Origin: Lentisphaerota bacterium
Lineage (GTDB): Bacteria > Verrucomicrobiota > Lentisphaeria > Victivallales > Victivallaceae
Length of the DNA stretch: 64,000 bases
Direction: 5' to 3'
Assembly (NCBI GenBank): GCA_015061775.1
Contig: SUVY01000007.1
Coordinates: 1-64,000 of the forward strand
Shown: positions 1-8,840 of the stretch, piece by piece
Layout of the letters: each line of letters opens with the position of its first letter
How positions within the stretch are numbered: the stretch's first letter is position 1
The notes under the pieces: model-generated
What the model was told of the DNA's origin: nothing
The model's database searches: none
Seen by the model: only the letters and a program-made list of their open reading frames with translations
Program-made: the position numbers and the translations under genes

Positions 1-155
1 ACTTTTCCACATACAATATCTCCGTTCACTCCGTTCAACTCCGTTCTTCTCCGTTCGGGAGCCTTCCGTTTTCTCAAGCCGGACTGCGTGGCTTGGCTTC
101 TTTCAAACAATAGATAAAGGCTGTTGCACTCCTCTTTCGAGGTTTCGCAACAGCC
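1..155. repeat. 155-bp direct repeat, copy 1
   Basis: This stretch is repeated in the same orientation at 9382-9536 with the same length and three mismatches that I can see. It contains four closely spaced CTCCGTTC units (about 20-57) and ends in a hairpin. It holds no convincing gene. Positions 156-188 are only the short spacer to the next stop codon. The two copies bracket the sugar operon and the hairpin-rich spacer. Confidence 0.9.
112..155 (-). terminator. Rho-independent terminator inside repeat copy 1
   Basis: Read on the minus strand, GGCTGTTGCG pairs with TGCAACAGCC (one weak pair). A nested CCTC/GAGG stem lies inside, and the hairpin is followed by CTTTATCTA. It lies just downstream of the oxidoreductase stop codon and would end the sugar operon. 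Confidence 0.6.
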
Positions 156-188
156 ACTTCTGTTATAAGGGAGTGTCGAAGCGGAGTA

Positions 189-1301
189 TCATTCCTGTTC
201 GAGGGTGATGGTTTTTCCGTGGTATATCGACTCATAGGCGGCGTTCATGACGCGGACGGCTGCGTAGCTGTCGGCAAGTCCGGTCTCAGGCTTGGAGATC
301 CTTCCTTCGATGGCGGCGACAAAACTTCCGACCAGAGAGTCGTCAAGACCTCCGTCCATGCGCGGAACTCCTTCGACGATCATGCGGTTCGGAGAGGGAA
401 ATCCCGGGCCGAGAACGTAGCTGTGGCGGTCGAAGAAATCTACTGATATATAGCCTTTTGTTCCCGTGACTTTCAGGTTGCACTCAAGGCTTTTGGGCCA
501 GTAGAGACGCCTGACATCGCAACGCTCCTCAAGATTGCTGTAACTCGGGTTGATGAAATATTTCACTCCGTTGGAGAGAACTCCTGTGATCGCGGCATGG
601 TCTTCAACGGCGAGATGGCTTCTCTGATTGTCGGCACAGACGGCGTTGACGGTTTTGAATTCAGCTCCGGTGAGCCAGCGCACGACATCGTAGGGGTGCG
701 GGTGATCTGTGATGGCTCCTCCGCGCCATGTGTTCATACCTTTCCGGATGGGAATACGTTTGCCGTAAGAGAGCAGCGGGTCTCCCCAGTTCTTATAGTA
801 ATTGCACGGACTCTGGCTGATGTTTGTGAGATATATGCTTTTGATCTCGCCGATCTTTCCCTCTTCGATAAGGCGTTTGGCGTTGGCGAACTGTGGATTG
901 AAGTGCAGCTCAAGCTCGACGGCGATGACCTTGTCGTAACTTTTTTCGATCTCGATCATCTGACGGCACTCATCCTCATCCATGGATATGACTTTCATCA
1001 TGTAGATGTGCAGACCGCGCTTGACCGCCTCCTTGAACATGGCAAAGTGGTCGATGTTATCGCTGCCGATCATAACCGCATCAGCCTCAGGATGCGCGTC
1101 AAACATGGCGATATAGTCGTTGTAAAAAGCTATGGAGTCCGCTGCGCTTCCGGCACGATTTTTCGCAAGATCCAGCCTGGACTGGTCGAAGTCGGATATC
1201 GCTATCACGTCCAGCAGCCGGGTATCGCGTCCGGCTCCGTTGACGTAGAGTGCAGCGTGTGGATTGGCAAGGCCTGCGATCATCATTTTATAACGTTTCA
1301 T
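189..1301 (-). CDS. Gfo/Idh/MocA family oxidoreductase
   Basis: 370 residues, a usual length for the family. These enzymes use NAD(P) to oxidise or reduce sugars and sugar derivatives in the cytoplasm. The N-terminus (KMMIAGLANPHAALYVNGAG, then IAISDFD) looks like a slightly altered Rossmann nucleotide-binding fold. VKRGLHIYMMK sits where the family has its E-K-P region, and AITDHPHPYDVVRWLTGAEF matches the conserved C-terminal histidine helix. The start codon overlaps the stop of the upstream gene by ATGA, so the two are translationally coupled. It is the last gene of the seven-gene operon and probably processes a sugar released by the upstream glycosidase. Substrate cannot be told from sequence. 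Confidence 0.85.
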   Translation of the reverse strand: MKRYKMMIAGLANPHAALYVNGAGRDTRLLDVIAISDFDQSRLDLAKNRAGSAADSIAFYNDYIAMFDAHPEADAVMIGSDNIDHFAMFKEAVKRGLHIYMMKVISMDEDECRQMIEIEKSYDKVIAVELELHFNPQFANAKRLIEEGKIGEIKSIYLTNISQSPCNYYKNWGDPLLSYGKRIPIRKGMNTWRGGAITDHPHPYDVVRWLTGAEFKTVNAVCADNQRSHLAVEDHAAITGVLSNGVKYFINPSYSNLEERCDVRRLYWPKSLECNLKVTGTKGYISVDFFDRHSYVLGPGFPSPNRMIVEGVPRMDGGLDDSLVGSFVAAIEGRISKPETGLADSYAAVRVMNAAYESIYHGKTITLEQE

Positions 1302-1939
1302 TGTCCGAGACTCCTTTTGATGAGAGCTGCAAGTTTTTCGATATTCTGTTTTCCCGGAGCGATGAGTCCGCGCTCAAGCTTGATGTCAAAGCGCAGTTTC
1401 ATCCAGCCGAAGGGACCCTCTGCGGCGGGATAAGCTCCGTTTTCAGCGATGAGAGTTGACATGCCGTTTTCATCGGCGCAGATAAGACCCTCTTCGTTGA
1501 AGTAACCCACGACCGGCTGGTTGGTAACGTGTCCGTCTGAGTAATTCCCTTTGACAAAACAGATATCCTGCATGGTGTCCGGAAGCTCCTCGTTGAGCTC
1601 GAATTCGGCAGCCATTTTGTTTTCAAACTCTGCTACGGCGAAGATGATGTTCATTCCATCGACCTTTTCGGTGTGAAGCCGGGTGTATTCAGAGTTTGTC
1701 ACATCCTGTGCCGCATCCAGGAGCGAGAGAAAGTGGCTGTAAATAAATTCCTCTTCGCTGACCGCGTTCTTTTTGCAGCGCATAGAGGTGTAGCGCAGAC
1801 TGCAGAGCTTTCCTGAAAAGCCCTGGTTTTTGACGTTGCGGCACTTTTCTGATATCGGAAAATGCCTCCAGTAAAGCGCAACATAATAGTCTCCATCAGG
1901 GCGTTGCAGAGCCTGATATGGAGTTATGATTTCTTTCAT
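1298..1939 (-). CDS. Protein of unknown function in sugar operon
   Basis: 213 residues, not recognised. No signal peptide or membrane segment is visible, so it is probably cytoplasmic. The sequence is acidic in the middle, with ordinary aromatic content (for example YYVALYWRHF near residue 20 and GPFGWMKLRFDIKLERG near 180). It overlaps both neighbours by ATGA: its start overlaps the glycosidase stop and its stop overlaps the oxidoreductase start. That coupling argues it is a real gene whose product works with those two. I cannot assign a reaction. Confidence 0.7.
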   Translation of the reverse strand: MKEIITPYQALQRPDGDYYVALYWRHFPISEKCRNVKNQGFSGKLCSLRYTSMRCKKNAVSEEEFIYSHFLSLLDAAQDVTNSEYTRLHTEKVDGMNIIFAVAEFENKMAAEFELNEELPDTMQDICFVKGNYSDGHVTNQPVVGYFNEEGLICADENGMSTLIAENGAYPAAEGPFGWMKLRFDIKLERGLIAPGKQNIEKLAALIKRSLGQ

Positions 1940-4848
1940 TTCAACTTCTCCGTGTGGAATATTAGTGTTTCGCCGTTTTTGAGGTCGAAAACAAGTTTTT
2001 TTGCTTTGTATTTTTTGCCGGATATGATTTCGGTGAGCTGATACTCCTGATCGAAGACAAGCTCTTTTTTCCCGTCGCCCGCAGCATGGAGCATCACGAA
2101 AGATTCGTTGGCACGCACGAGGTCTCCGGACTTGTTGTAGAGGTGGACGTTGGAAACTTCAGCGGTTCCTCTGAGAAGATCGGCAGTCGGACGGATGAGG
2201 CTGTAAAAGCTTTTGCCTCCCCACGGAGCGTCGATGGCGGCGAGCGCGTTGAGCTCTCCGAATTTGCCTGAGATCTCAGCTCCGGGAGATGTTACCGAAA
2301 ACGCAGGGTCGAAGTAATATTTTTCATAATCGCGTTTAAGATACTTAGTCCATCCCGAGTTGGCGGTGACGGAAAGCTGTTTTCGTCCGGAACGTCTCGA
2401 ACAGGCAAAGTCAAAGCCGGTGAGCCGCTTCATCTGTTTGGTGCTGTACCCTCCATAAGTGATGAATCCCGGAGCGTAAAACCAGATGACATTAGCCTTG
2501 TTGCGGGCGAATTTCGCGTGGAGCTGCGCGATATTTTTTTCTGCGTTCCACAAATTTGTGAATATATACAGCTTGTAGTCCGGCATATCGGGGTTGAACA
2601 TGTCGCTGTAAAGATAGGTGTCGTAAGCAAATCCAGCGTGTCCGACCTCGGAGCGTACCATGCGGACAAAATCGTGGTTGCGCAGGCATTTGTCGTTGAC
2701 GAACACCATGCTCTTCTCATCGACGATGAGCGCAACCTCAGCCTTGCTGCGGCGCGGAGCTCCCTGATACTGCTTCTCGATCTTTGCCATGCGGGAAAAC
2801 TGCTGCATAAGCTCTTCGTCGTGGAAACTTGCCGGTCCCGCGAGCGTCAGCCATTGCAGATGAGTTCCCTGGGTGAGGGCGTTTCCGAGAGTTCTCCAAT
2901 GGACATCGACTGTCTCTTTGCGGGTCGGAGTCTTGTAAACCGCGTTGTCGGAGCAGAAACAGGTGCGCATATCCGCTTCGTCAAAGTAGAGCTTTTTGTG
3001 CAGCAGCAGACTTGCGGTGTAACCGTTGAGGAAATCTCCCTCCATTCCTGCGCGGCGGCGGTCGTAGCTGGTGGGGCTTACGATAAAGTCGATATCAGGA
3101 TTGGCGAGCACCTTGTCGAGGTTGTGGAATCCCTGACGTTCAAGATGCGGGTGCCAGAGCGTATATCCGTAGAATACTCCGATAACTTTGCGGCGTTGAA
3201 CGGCATCTTTGGCGGTCTTGACAAAGAGTGCCATCGCGTCGGTCACGCTGTCGCTGGAAAACAGCCGGTAGTCGATGACGTCGCGCGCTTTCGGGGGATA
3301 ACGGAAAAATCCCAGTTCAGATACGTCGGAACGCTTTTTCGGGGAGGGGATCTGTGCCGTTTCAAAATCAACAGTGTCATCATTCCACGCTTTGCGCAGA
3401 GCTTCAACACTTTTATAGCGTTTTTTGAGCCAGAGTCTCCAGGCTGACGTATTGCATTTTGAGTAGTCAACGCAGCCGTGATGAGTTCCCCACCAGTACC
3501 ATTCGCTTGCTCTGCCTCCGGCGATGAGGTAACCGTATATCCGGGAGGCGTAGGGTTGACTTTCGATGTGTTTGAGAAGTGCTGCGAGTGCGGCAGTTCC
3601 GTCTTTGCGCCAGGAGGGGCTGTTGAATGACGGCTGGAAGCGGTCATTTTTTCCGTCGGCGGTGACTCCGGCTTCGGCTTTGTGGCGGTTCGCCCACCAG
3701 CGCGGAACATCGACCTTGACGCGCAGCATGATACGTCCCTGCGGATTGGCTTCGAGGGCTTCGCGGATACCGTTGTCTATGCGTGAGAAATCATACTTTC
3801 CCGGAGCGACCCACCAGTCGTGGATACCGCGTTTCCAGATAGTCATGTTCTGTACGAGCCGCTCGGTGTTGGGAACTCCGGCGGCGGCAAAGTCGCGCAT
3901 ACTGGCGCGGGTCTGGTGGTCGAGCCCCTTCGGAGTCTGGCTGGCAGTCATCGACGGCATGATCTTACCGTTGCGTATCAGATACATCGCTCCGTTACGC
4001 AGTTCGACTGTTACAGGAGTGTTCTCTTCAACAAGCTGCGGAGGAAGGTTCTTTTCAAACGCTTTGGTCAGCTCAAGTTTGTTGGAAAAGTCCGGAGAGA
4101 AGTTTCCGAAATCCTGTTTTTTTACGCTCGGTATTTCGATCTTTCCGGAAGGATATTTTGCCTTCTCTGTCTCATAGATTTTTTTGATCTCATCTGCCGA
4201 AAGCGCACGGTCGTAGCAGGATATTTTTGCGATGAAGCCATTGAAAAAAGCGTAAGATCCGCCTCCGTCTCCCTGTCCAAGACCTACGGCTGCAGGAGCG
4301 TTGGTCAGAGGAAGCTGTTTTGCGCGGCTGGTACCGCGGGCGGCAACTTTTCCGTTGAGGTAAGTGGTGATGTTTCCGTTGTCGAAGGTGGCGGCGATGT
4401 GGTTCCAGGCGTGGGGAACAGCTGACGCACAATCCTTGAGCGGAACAAGCCGCGTCCCGTATTTGCCGGTGCGCAGACTTTTGTCGTAGCGCATAATACC
4501 TTCCCAGTTTCCGTTTGCCGGATTTATGAAGTTGAAGGCAGGAACAAAATTGTAGAGCTGAAGAGTGAAATCCATCATGTTGCGGGCACGGTTTCCCTTG
4601 CTGATGATGGTGCGGTATCCCGCCTTGCTTATGTCGGAGTTTCCGCTTTCAAAGCCGGGCGCTGCCCAGGTTTCGATGGTGAAGGCTTTGCCGGTAAACT
4701 TGCTTTCATCGAAACGCAGCTGCGGATTTTGGTTTGGGTTGTCTCCTGCAAGCAGAGCTTCTTCAGGAGCAAAGGTAAAAGGAGCCTGTGCCGCAAAAAG
4801 CTGTAAAAACGGCACAAGCGTGGCTATTATCAGAGATTTTTTGAACAT
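1936..4848 (-). CDS. Secreted LamG + TIM-barrel glycoside hydrolase
   Basis: 970 residues. A signal peptide (MFKKSLIIATLVPFLQLFAAQA) indicates export. Residues about 50-230 look like a LamG/concanavalin-type carbohydrate-binding domain (FTIETWAAP, then HAWNHIAATFDNGNITTYLNGK). Residues about 290-640 look like a GH42/GH-A type TIM barrel. E449 in GGRASEWYWW is the likely acid/base and E624 in LYFDEADMRT the likely nucleophile. The remaining C-terminal third resembles the beta-galactosidase trimerisation-like region plus a beta-sandwich. It lies 16 bases after the pseudopilin gene and overlaps the next gene by four bases. Exact family and substrate are inferred only by motif; a galactoside or related glycan is plausible. 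Confidence 0.75.
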   Translation of the reverse strand: MFKKSLIIATLVPFLQLFAAQAPFTFAPEEALLAGDNPNQNPQLRFDESKFTGKAFTIETWAAPGFESGNSDISKAGYRTIISKGNRARNMMDFTLQLYNFVPAFNFINPANGNWEGIMRYDKSLRTGKYGTRLVPLKDCASAVPHAWNHIAATFDNGNITTYLNGKVAARGTSRAKQLPLTNAPAAVGLGQGDGGGSYAFFNGFIAKISCYDRALSADEIKKIYETEKAKYPSGKIEIPSVKKQDFGNFSPDFSNKLELTKAFEKNLPPQLVEENTPVTVELRNGAMYLIRNGKIMPSMTASQTPKGLDHQTRASMRDFAAAGVPNTERLVQNMTIWKRGIHDWWVAPGKYDFSRIDNGIREALEANPQGRIMLRVKVDVPRWWANRHKAEAGVTADGKNDRFQPSFNSPSWRKDGTAALAALLKHIESQPYASRIYGYLIAGGRASEWYWWGTHHGCVDYSKCNTSAWRLWLKKRYKSVEALRKAWNDDTVDFETAQIPSPKKRSDVSELGFFRYPPKARDVIDYRLFSSDSVTDAMALFVKTAKDAVQRRKVIGVFYGYTLWHPHLERQGFHNLDKVLANPDIDFIVSPTSYDRRRAGMEGDFLNGYTASLLLHKKLYFDEADMRTCFCSDNAVYKTPTRKETVDVHWRTLGNALTQGTHLQWLTLAGPASFHDEELMQQFSRMAKIEKQYQGAPRRSKAEVALIVDEKSMVFVNDKCLRNHDFVRMVRSEVGHAGFAYDTYLYSDMFNPDMPDYKLYIFTNLWNAEKNIAQLHAKFARNKANVIWFYAPGFITYGGYSTKQMKRLTGFDFACSRRSGRKQLSVTANSGWTKYLKRDYEKYYFDPAFSVTSPGAEISGKFGELNALAAIDAPWGGKSFYSLIRPTADLLRGTAEVSNVHLYNKSGDLVRANESFVMLHAAGDGKKELVFDQEYQLTEIISGKKYKAKKLVFDLKNGETLIFHTEKLK

Positions 4849-4864
4849 ATTTCAACTCAGAAAA

Positions 4865-5725
4865 TCAGAGTGCTTCTGCTCCGGTGCTGAACGCCTGGTA
4901 CTTGACGAAATTCATGTTGGCGATCTTGTTTCCGAAGCTTGCGTTGTACTTGCTGGAGTCAACCGGATATCCGGCTTCGGCGATGTCTCCGAAACTTGCA
5001 GCCTTGCCGTGTCCGTCGAAGTAAACGATGTTGCATCTGTTCATCGCGTGGGCATCCCAGAAGGGAGAGAAGCGTTTTGCATCGATGCGGATGAACGGGT
5101 CATTTATGAGGAACGGGTCGTTTCTGATGGAGTCGGCAAACATCAGCAGACGGCTGGGGTGCTGGATGCGGTTGACGATGATGGTTCCATAAGATTTACT
5201 ATCGTATTTACCCTTAGCGGTTCCGGTATAAATTTTCCACGGATGGACTCCGTCCTGATGCCAGTAAACCTGTCTTCCGACAACTCCGTTACCCATATTG
5301 ATTCCGAAGAGGCAGCCGGTCGATCTCTTTTTGTCGGTATCAAAGTAGCCTTTGTTGTCGGTGGAGTACATGTTTTTCGGGCAGGAGAATTTTTTGTATC
5401 CGTTATCTCCGATAAGTTTTGAGTTGTAAAGACGCCATGACCATTCAGGCTTGCCCTTGAAAAATATGTCGTTTTCGTAGAGACAGATAGCCTGTTTGTT
5501 GCTTTCGAGATACTCGGTCATAGCCATGAAGAGACTCTTCTGGTTGGCGAGACACTGGGTCGCGCTCGCCCGGTTTCTCGCCGATTGCAGCGCGGGCATC
5601 AGAATGGAAGCCAGGATCGCGATGATGGCGATGACGACCAGAAGTTCGATGAGCGTGAAGCTCCCGAGCTTCATCTCTCTGCGGCAGAGAGATATCTGTG
5701 TGTTTTTTACAGCTTTTTTACACAT
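4865..5725 (-). CDS. Pseudopilin-like protein (prepilin N-terminal methylation domain)
   Basis: About 286 residues from the chosen ATG at 5725. The ORF track starts 49 codons earlier, inside the upstream SIS gene. The later ATG has an AAGGAG site seven bases upstream, so I prefer it. After a short basic leader comes [20 protein letters not shown], the type II secretion/type IV pilin cleavage and methylation signal with its hydrophobic helix. The C-terminal [10 protein letters not shown] resembles the H-X9-DG motif of the large Planctomycetes-Verrucomicrobia-Chlamydiae pseudopilin family (DUF1559-like). Unusually, it sits inside a sugar operon between an isomerase and a glycosidase. Its role there, perhaps at the cell surface, is unknown. 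Confidence 0.85.
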   Translation of the reverse strand: MCKKAVKNTQISLCRREMKLGSFTLIELLVVIAIIAILASILMPALQSARNRASATQCLANQKSLFMAMTEYLESNKQAICLYENDIFFKGKPEWSWRLYNSKLIGDNGYKKFSCPKNMYSTDNKGYFDTDKKRSTGCLFGINMGNGVVGRQVYWHQDGVHPWKIYTGTAKGKYDSKSYGTIIVNRIQHPSRLLMFADSIRNDPFLINDPFIRIDAKRFSPFWDAHAMNRCNIVYFDGHGKAASFGDIAEAGYPVDSSKYNASFGNKIANMNFVKYQAFSTGAEAL

Positions 5726-5745
5726 GTTTTTCTCCTTGTTATAGG

Positions 5746-6501
5746 TTAAAGGTTCTTGACCAGAGGACGGTATTTGGCGAGTTTCGCGGCGTTCTTTTCG
5801 TCGCCGCCGGGAACGTTTGCGCTGCTCCACAGCGGAGGCTCTATTCCACGCTCGACGCAGATGCGGACGCACTCTATTTCGAGCCAGTGCGCGATGGTGA
5901 AATCGACCACGTTCGAGATGGGAGCTATGCTATTTTCGCATCCCGGAACATTCACCGCAGCATCTCCGACCGGATTGTAGTCGTCTATGGCAACATCGGC
6001 ATAGTCGAAGAGGTTCTTACCGTTGCTGTGGCGGATGAAGTGGTCGGAAGGCATCTCATCCTGCCAGTAGCTTGAGGATACGGCGATGATTTTTGCTCCG
6101 GCTTTTTTCGCTTCCATGGCGGCGTCGATGGTGGCGGCGTTGATTCCGATATTGTGGAAGATTATCAGCACGTCATCCTTCTTGAGGTCATAGTAGCGCA
6201 TGATCGCGCTGCCGTAGTTCTCGATACGCTCAAGTTCGAGGTATTTGAGAGCCTGATTGAATACCGAGAGACCGGTCTCCATGATGGGGTTGATATTGGC
6301 AAAGCCTCCGGCGCGGAAGAACATCTCTCCCATGACGAGAGTGGTGTGTCCGCCTCCGCCGTAAACGCTTATCAGGCGGTCGTTGGCGACGGCGTCTGCC
6401 ATGAGCTCTGCGGCTTTGCGGATATTGCCTGCCTGCTCTTTTTTGACCCGGTCAAGGTTTGCCTTGATGGTGTCGAGGTATCCGAAATCATTGAGTTCCA
6501 T
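5746..6501 (-). CDS. SIS-domain sugar isomerase/phosphosugar-binding protein
   Basis: 251 residues, matching the size of UPF0309-type SIS proteins. An N-terminal helical region precedes [22 protein letters not shown] (about residues 45-66), the nucleotide-fold-like phosphosugar pocket. [20 protein letters not shown] (about 115-135) is the second SIS strand-loop-helix, and [10 protein letters not shown] follows. Such proteins isomerise or bind phosphorylated sugars in the cytoplasm. The gene has an AGGAG site before its start and is 20 bases upstream of the pseudopilin gene. Its likely job in this operon is handling an amino-sugar or ketose phosphate; the exact substrate is not shown by sequence. 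Confidence 0.8.
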   Translation of the reverse strand: MELNDFGYLDTIKANLDRVKKEQAGNIRKAAELMADAVANDRLISVYGGGGHTTLVMGEMFFRAGGFANINPIMETGLSVFNQALKYLELERIENYGSAIMRYYDLKKDDVLIIFHNIGINAATIDAAMEAKKAGAKIIAVSSSYWQDEMPSDHFIRHSNGKNLFDYADVAIDDYNPVGDAAVNVPGCENSIAPISNVVDFTIAHWLEIECVRICVERGIEPPLWSSANVPGGDEKNAAKLAKYRPLVKNL

Positions 6502-6519
6502 AGGAAGAGTATCTCCTGT

Positions 6520-7548
6520 TTACTTTTGGAGCAGACGCTTGTAGTTTTCTCCGATGCGGTCCCAGAGCTCGATGGCGTGCGGAGCTGCGACCATGGTGTT
6601 GACACCTCCGCGGAAAGTCCAGGCGGCGAGGCGGTCTGCACCCATGTCGGAGTAGAGCTGGGCGACTTCATCGACTTTGGCAAAGTCTTCGGGCTCTTTG
6701 TAGTAACCCATGATCCAGCGTTCGCTGATCTTGTTGTATTTCTTCGCCATTTTGATGGTGCGCTCGGTGATATCGACGAAGAATTTTTTGGGCTGATCCC
6801 AGCCGATGATGGTGGTGGAAAATACGTCGAAGTACGGGCAGGCTCCGATAAGATCCCAGTCATCATAGCCGCGGTATCCGATGTTGTAGTAATCGTGGAG
6901 CGTGGCGTGGATGCAGCAGGTGATTTCCAGCTCGGGCTTCAGCTCTTTGAGCTGGCGTGAGCAGTCAGCGAGGGTGAAGAGAGCCTCTTTTCTGCGGAAT
7001 TCCGCGACATCATCATTCATGAAACGGGGCATCTCGTAACCGTAGTATGCCTCAAATTTCTTCATGCACTCGGGGCAGCGGCAGCTCCAGTCTTCGGAAA
7101 GCTGCAAGAAGCTTGAAGTGTGCATCGGAAGTCTGTAATGCGGCTCATCCCAGAAGAATCCGTCGGCATCGCAGTCGCGGGCGATGGTGAGACACATGTG
7201 GTTGAAGTAATCTCTGAACGCCTGACTGGTAAAGCAGGCGGCGGGAAGAGCCTCGCCGGTCAGTGCGCTGACTTGACGGTGGTTGACGTTGTTCTGGAGG
7301 AAGAGACTGACCTGCTCTCCTCCGAAAAATTTACCTATTCCCCACGGGTCGATGAGGACTCTCAAGCCCTGACGGTGCGCTTCGTCAACGACTTCCGGAA
7401 TCACGCATCTTCTGAAATCGAAGTCGAATTCGGTGACTGCGAGGATAACGGTGGTACATCCGTGTTCGACCATCTCCTTGAAGTCCGGGGCTGACTGTTT
7501 CGCGCTCTGGAAACCGTAGTAGCTTATCGCTGTCTGCGTTACTGCCAT
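6520..7548 (-). CDS. Putative TIM-barrel glycosidase-like protein
   Basis: 342 residues with no signal peptide, so probably cytoplasmic. Alternating strand and helix patterns suggest a TIM barrel: TTVILAVTEFDF near residue 32, LRVLIDPWGIG near 62, DADGFFWDEPHY near 130, and IMGYYKEPEDFAKV near 275. The WDEPHY segment carries Asp and Glu at the end of a predicted strand, as in hydrolases of the GH-A type. A CxxC in WSCRCPECMKKFEAYYG is a local oddity. It lies four bases after the regulator gene with an AAAGG site. I do not recognise a named family; a hydrolase or a barrel of other function are both possible. Confidence 0.6.
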   Translation of the reverse strand: MAVTQTAISYYGFQSAKQSAPDFKEMVEHGCTTVILAVTEFDFDFRRCVIPEVVDEAHRQGLRVLIDPWGIGKFFGGEQVSLFLQNNVNHRQVSALTGEALPAACFTSQAFRDYFNHMCLTIARDCDADGFFWDEPHYRLPMHTSSFLQLSEDWSCRCPECMKKFEAYYGYEMPRFMNDDVAEFRRKEALFTLADCSRQLKELKPELEITCCIHATLHDYYNIGYRGYDDWDLIGACPYFDVFSTTIIGWDQPKKFFVDITERTIKMAKKYNKISERWIMGYYKEPEDFAKVDEVAQLYSDMGADRLAAWTFRGGVNTMVAAPHAIELWDRIGENYKRLLQK

Positions 7549-7552
7549 GATT

Positions 7553-8590
7553 TTAACCTTTCTTTATTATTGAGCTCTGGCGTATTACAAGTTGAGGTTC
7601 AAGCAGGGTGCGCCGTAAACCGACGTCTTTGCCGGAACGTATTTCATTGAGTATATCAAGTGCTCCGGCGGCGAGCTTACGGAAGGGGTAAGCTATGCTC
7701 GAGAGCGGAGGGAGGGTTTCCGTGCATATCGGCAGGTTGTCAACTCCGACTACTGCGATGTCGTTGGGAACTTTGAGCGAGAGAAAGTGGGTCGCTCTCA
7801 ATACTCTCATCGCCAGAAGATCGTGGAAACAGAACACTCCGGCAGGGAGTTTGGAGAGGTTCTTTTTGAAGAAGTCCGCGAATTCGTTGCCCTGCATCTC
7901 GTGTCCTACCTTGAGAATGTGGCTCTGCGGAACTTTGAAACCTCTGCGTTCAAGCGCCAGGATGAAGCCCTTCATACGGTCATCGAAAATAGCCGTTCCC
8001 TCATTTACATAGAAGAAGTCGCGGCAGCCCTGAGCAATGAGGTGTTCGGCAGCGATCTCTCCGGCACGGATGTTATCCACTTCGACCACAGGAAGGTTGT
8101 GCAGAGAGCTGCGATTGCCGACACAGACAACGGGAATTGCTCCGGGAATAGATTTTACATTCGATTTATTGGGGCAGATACAGATGCCTTCGGTCTGATT
8201 TTCCCGGAACATCTGCAGTATTCTGCGGCTGCGTTCAGGGTCATCGGCACAGCCTGCTGAAAGTATCTCTATTCCGCGCTCTTCCCCCTCGCGTTCAAAC
8301 TCGTTGAGCAGACGGGAGTAGAATGGATTGTCGAGCTGGGAGACGATGACTCCTATGCGGCGCAGTTCTTTTTTCTTTGCGCTGACGATCTTCATTCCCC
8401 TGCCGTCGCGGACGATCAGTCCGGCATCGCACAAACGGTGAACAACCTTTTGGATGGTCACCGGACTTGCTCCGAAGCTTTCGCTCAAATTGCGGACGGT
8501 GGGAAATGCGTCTCCGGCATTTCCGAGCGTTCCTCCGGTGATCTCGACCACCAGCTGCTTGAATATATCATTTTGTTTGGTTACGGACAT
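7553..8590 (-). CDS. GntR-type HTH fused to LacI-type sugar sensor, transcriptional regulator
   Basis: 345 residues. Residues about 5-70 form a winged helix of the GntR type (DAFPTVRNLSESFGASPVTIQKVVHRLCDAGLIV). Residues about 75-340 resemble the periplasmic-binding-like effector domain of LacI regulators (RIGVIVSQLDNPFYSRLLNEF, then DIAVVGVDNLPICTETLPPL). It should bind operator DNA and respond to a sugar ligand. It is the first gene of the minus-strand operon and so probably controls its own transcription. Two GTGTAACAAT repeats flank its promoter and are candidate operator sites. Confidence 0.88.
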   Translation of the reverse strand: MSVTKQNDIFKQLVVEITGGTLGNAGDAFPTVRNLSESFGASPVTIQKVVHRLCDAGLIVRDGRGMKIVSAKKKELRRIGVIVSQLDNPFYSRLLNEFEREGEERGIEILSAGCADDPERSRRILQMFRENQTEGICICPNKSNVKSIPGAIPVVCVGNRSSLHNLPVVEVDNIRAGEIAAEHLIAQGCRDFFYVNEGTAIFDDRMKGFILALERRGFKVPQSHILKVGHEMQGNEFADFFKKNLSKLPAGVFCFHDLLAMRVLRATHFLSLKVPNDIAVVGVDNLPICTETLPPLSSIAYPFRKLAAGALDILNEIRSGKDVGLRRTLLEPQLVIRQSSIIKKG

Positions 8591-8622
8591 GAAAATTCCC
8601 TATTGTTTCATCTATTGCCTAT

Positions 8623-8651
8623 ATTATACAGCAGGTGTAACAATCGGGCAA
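8623..8651 (-). promoter_or_regulatory. Promoter of the sugar operon
   Basis: On the minus strand, TTGCCC (8651-8646) is followed after 17 bases by a perfect TATAAT (8628-8623), 33 bases before the regulator start codon. The AT-rich context and spacing fit a housekeeping sigma promoter. Confidence 0.6.
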
Positions 8652-8666
8652 TTTAAGTGTAACAAT
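8635..8666. promoter_or_regulatory. Two direct GTGTAACAAT repeats, candidate operator
   Basis: Identical ten-base units lie at 8635-8644 and 8657-8666, 22 bases apart start to start, or about two helical turns. One overlaps the promoter spacer and the other lies just upstream of the -35. This layout suits autoregulation by the GntR/LacI-type protein encoded immediately downstream. Confidence 0.45.
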
Positions 8667-8741
8667 AAAGATGGGATTTTTTTTGATGATATGCCGATGT
8701 ATTACATGTACTGTGCGTTTGTCTGTTCAGTTTGAAATAAA

Positions 8742-8840
8742 AGGCTCCGCTCCCTGTAAGGGCAGGTAAAAGTAAATAAAAAGTTTTTCGCTTTCTTTCG
8801 CATCATCTCCCCATATCGGGAACAAAGCTAATAAAAAAAG
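8742..8840. repeat. Intergenic palindromic repeat family, copy lacking its palindrome
   Basis: It matches both flanks of the element at 16094-16265: AGGCTC, GGTAAAAG, GCATCATCTCCCCATATCGG, then AACAAAGCT and AATAAAAAA. The roughly 73-base central palindrome is missing; the sequence passes directly from CGCTTTCTTTC to GCATC. Contains no gene. Confidence 0.75.

Noticed and set aside
20-57. CTCCGTTC units as a CRISPR array
   Set aside because: Unit spacing is about 9-11 bases with no spacers and only four units; it is a short tandem repeat inside the 155-bp element.
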